Source: Thermococcus sp. (GTDB taxonomy: Archaea > Methanobacteriota_B > Thermococci > Thermococcales > Thermococcaceae). From it: a stretch of 6,202 nt of DNA. Both the position numbers and the translations under genes were made by a program. The stretch lies in the NCBI GenBank assembly GCA_027065835.1, contig JAMONK010000219.1, forward strand, positions 1 through 6,202, read 5' to 3'. Positions 5,610 to 6,202 of the stretch are shown in pieces. Every line of letters begins with the position of its first letter. Within the stretch, counting starts at the first letter, position 1. The notes under the pieces are model-generated. The model worked only from the letters and a program-made list of their open reading frames with translations. It was not told where the DNA came from and did not search any database.

Positions 5610-5620
5610 GTCATGCACAG

Positions 5621-5633
5621 GAAAAATAAAGGT
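5621..5633 (-). terminator. Oligo-T terminator of the ferredoxin gene
   Basis: The minus strand reads CCTTTATTTTTCC, 7 to 19 bases beyond the stop codon. Archaeal RNA polymerase commonly terminates at such T-rich stretches without a hairpin. Confidence 0.45.
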
Positions 5634-5639
5634 CACCCA

Positions 5640-6074
5640 TCAATCCCGGTTCTCCGGACACACGTAGCCTCCCTGGGACTCAACCTTCCCTTCGGCCTCC
5701 ATTTCCTTCCTGATATCTTCGAGCTTTCTCCTTGCCTTTGCGACTGCGAGGGCCTCGTCCCGGTACTTCCTCAGCACACCTATGTGTGGGAATATTATGG
5801 CGTCCCTCGGACACATCTTGGCGCATGTGTCACAGCCCACGAGGCAGTTGTAGGGTCTCGCGACCACCGGGCGCATCCTCTCAAAGTCCCACTCATAGAC
5901 GGTTCTGCCCCCACACGTCATCAGGCAGATGCCGCATCCTATGCACCTGTCGTAGTCTATCCGCGGGTACCACGGTATCTCCTTCCTGTCTATGCCGTAC
6001 CACTTAACGTTTGAGAAGTCCCTCACGGTCCTTCCCAGGACGTCCTTCCCTATTACCGGGGTTTCTCCACTCAT
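5640..6074 (-). CDS. Dicluster [4Fe-4S] ferredoxin-like protein
   Basis: A 144-residue cytoplasmic electron carrier expected to bind two [4Fe-4S] clusters. The first motif is C44-x2-C47-x2-C50-x3-C54, followed by Gly-Gly instead of the usual Pro. The second is C77-x3-C81-x2-C84-x3-C88-Pro, with one more residue than usual between the first two cysteines. An N-terminal extension of about 40 residues ends in EIPWYPRIDYDRCIGCG. A charged helix (about 99-131) forms a C-terminal tail, and a ninth cysteine is at C139. The IPWYP-x-ID and VARPYNCLVGCDTC strings mark a recurring archaeal and anaerobe ferredoxin type longer than the 60-residue standard. The ATG at 6074 has GGTGA (6083-6079) four bases upstream. 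It stands alone, convergent to the exporter operon; a partner could be the flavoprotein at 249-2078, judged only from the shared promoter motif. Confidence 0.9.
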   Translation of the reverse strand: MSGETPVIGKDVLGRTVRDFSNVKWYGIDRKEIPWYPRIDYDRCIGCGICLMTCGGRTVYEWDFERMRPVVARPYNCLVGCDTCAKMCPRDAIIFPHIGVLRKYRDEALAVAKARRKLEDIRKEMEAEGKVESQGGYVCPENRD

Positions 6075-6086
6075 ATTATCACCAAT

Positions 6087-6103
6087 TCATATGAAAATTT
6101 ATT
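6087..6103. repeat. Promoter motif copy C (TTCATATGAAAATTTAT)
   Basis: The perfect palindrome TTCATATGAA (6087-6096) recurs here, followed by an AATTTATTT tract one A shorter than copies A and B. It falls between the TATA-like box (6109-6115) and the ribosome-binding site of the ferredoxin gene, the same relative position as copy A. Confidence 0.5.
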
Positions 6104-6108
6104 TAGAT

Positions 6109-6115
6109 AAAAACC
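6109..6115 (-). promoter_or_regulatory. TATA-like box of the ferredoxin gene
   Basis: The minus strand reads GTTTTTATC across this site, about 38 bases upstream of the ATG at 6074. The second AT-rich stretch at 6097-6106 is too close to the start for a normal TATA box. Confidence 0.4.
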
Positions 6116-6157
6116 TTTCTCAAACGCTCCCTTCAGAACCTTAGGTTATACCCAAGA

Positions 6158-6202
6158 ATGCCCCTCCGGGGTCTGCTGCTCGCTTCGGTACCGAAGGGTC
6201 CT
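6158..6202 (+). CDS. Possible start of a divergent gene (15 codons, runs off the right edge)
   Basis: The ATG at 6158 opens a frame that stays open to the end, reading MPLRGLLLASVPKGP with GC-rich third positions like the genes nearby. There is no clear ribosome-binding site, only AGGTT about 12 bases upstream, and the product is not recognised. The same bases on the minus strand can also be read as the tail of an upstream gene, so this call is tentative. Confidence 0.2.
   Translation, partial: MPLRGLLLASVPKGP

Noticed and set aside
6131..6202. Minus-strand reading ending GILGYNLRF-stop as the tail of an upstream gene
   Set aside because: All three minus frames stay open for about 18 codons or more here, so the stretch is too short to choose, and a divergent plus-strand start is equally possible.
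1..6202. CRISPR array, insertion sequence or other mobile element
   Set aside because: No spaced direct repeats, terminal inverted repeats, transposase or integrase motifs were seen.

Overview
The window looks like chromosomal DNA of a hyperthermophilic euryarchaeon of the Thermococcales (Thermococcus or a close relative). Start codons are preceded by archaeal GGTGA/GGAGG ribosome-binding sites. TATA-like boxes lie about 35-40 bases upstream of several starts. Coding regions are GC-rich and intergenic promoters AT-rich. A strict match to the extended site of SurR, a sulfur/redox regulator known only from Thermococcales, sits in one promoter. The assignment is inferred from these signals and from protein resemblance remembered without a database search.

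Layout from left to right. Positions 1-45 (minus) hold the first 15 codons of a probable TDT-family anion transporter, with its promoter at about 53-112. Positions 249-2078 (minus) encode a large flavoprotein built as an FMN-binding Old Yellow Enzyme barrel, a [4Fe-4S] cysteine cluster and FAD/NAD(P)-binding domains. A divergent promoter region (2079-2245) separates it from a plus-strand pair: a 156-residue soluble protein of unknown function (2246-2716) and an ArsB/NhaD/SLC13-like permease (about 2703-3785). The permease has no ATG, GTG or TTG that would give a full-length protein. A separate plus-strand unit follows, an ABC exporter with ATPase (3880-4803) and ABC-2 permease (4796-5536), whose promoter carries a perfect 7-6-7 inverted repeat. 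A convergent minus-strand gene (5640-6074) encodes a dicluster ferredoxin-like protein. Positions 6075-6202 hold its promoter and possibly the start of a divergent gene.

How the parts may work together. The three minus-strand genes (TDT transporter, flavoprotein, ferredoxin) each have a copy of an AT-rich motif, CATATGAAAA(A)TTT, upstream. It is a 15-base exact repeat in two of them. They may form a small regulon tied to redox or sulfur metabolism: electron carrier, NAD(P)H flavoenzyme and anion exporter. The SurR-type site next to the transporter promoter points the same way. This is inference from DNA motifs and gene content. The ABC exporter appears to be controlled separately by its own operator.

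The most interesting items are the shared promoter motif, the extended SurR-like site, the missing start codon of the permease (an ACG sits where an ATG would be expected, next to a strong ribosome-binding site, with a CTT-TAA shift-prone stop as an alternative explanation), the exporter operator, and the flavoprotein lacking the usual catalytic tyrosine. No CRISPR array, insertion sequence, rRNA or complete tRNA gene was seen.
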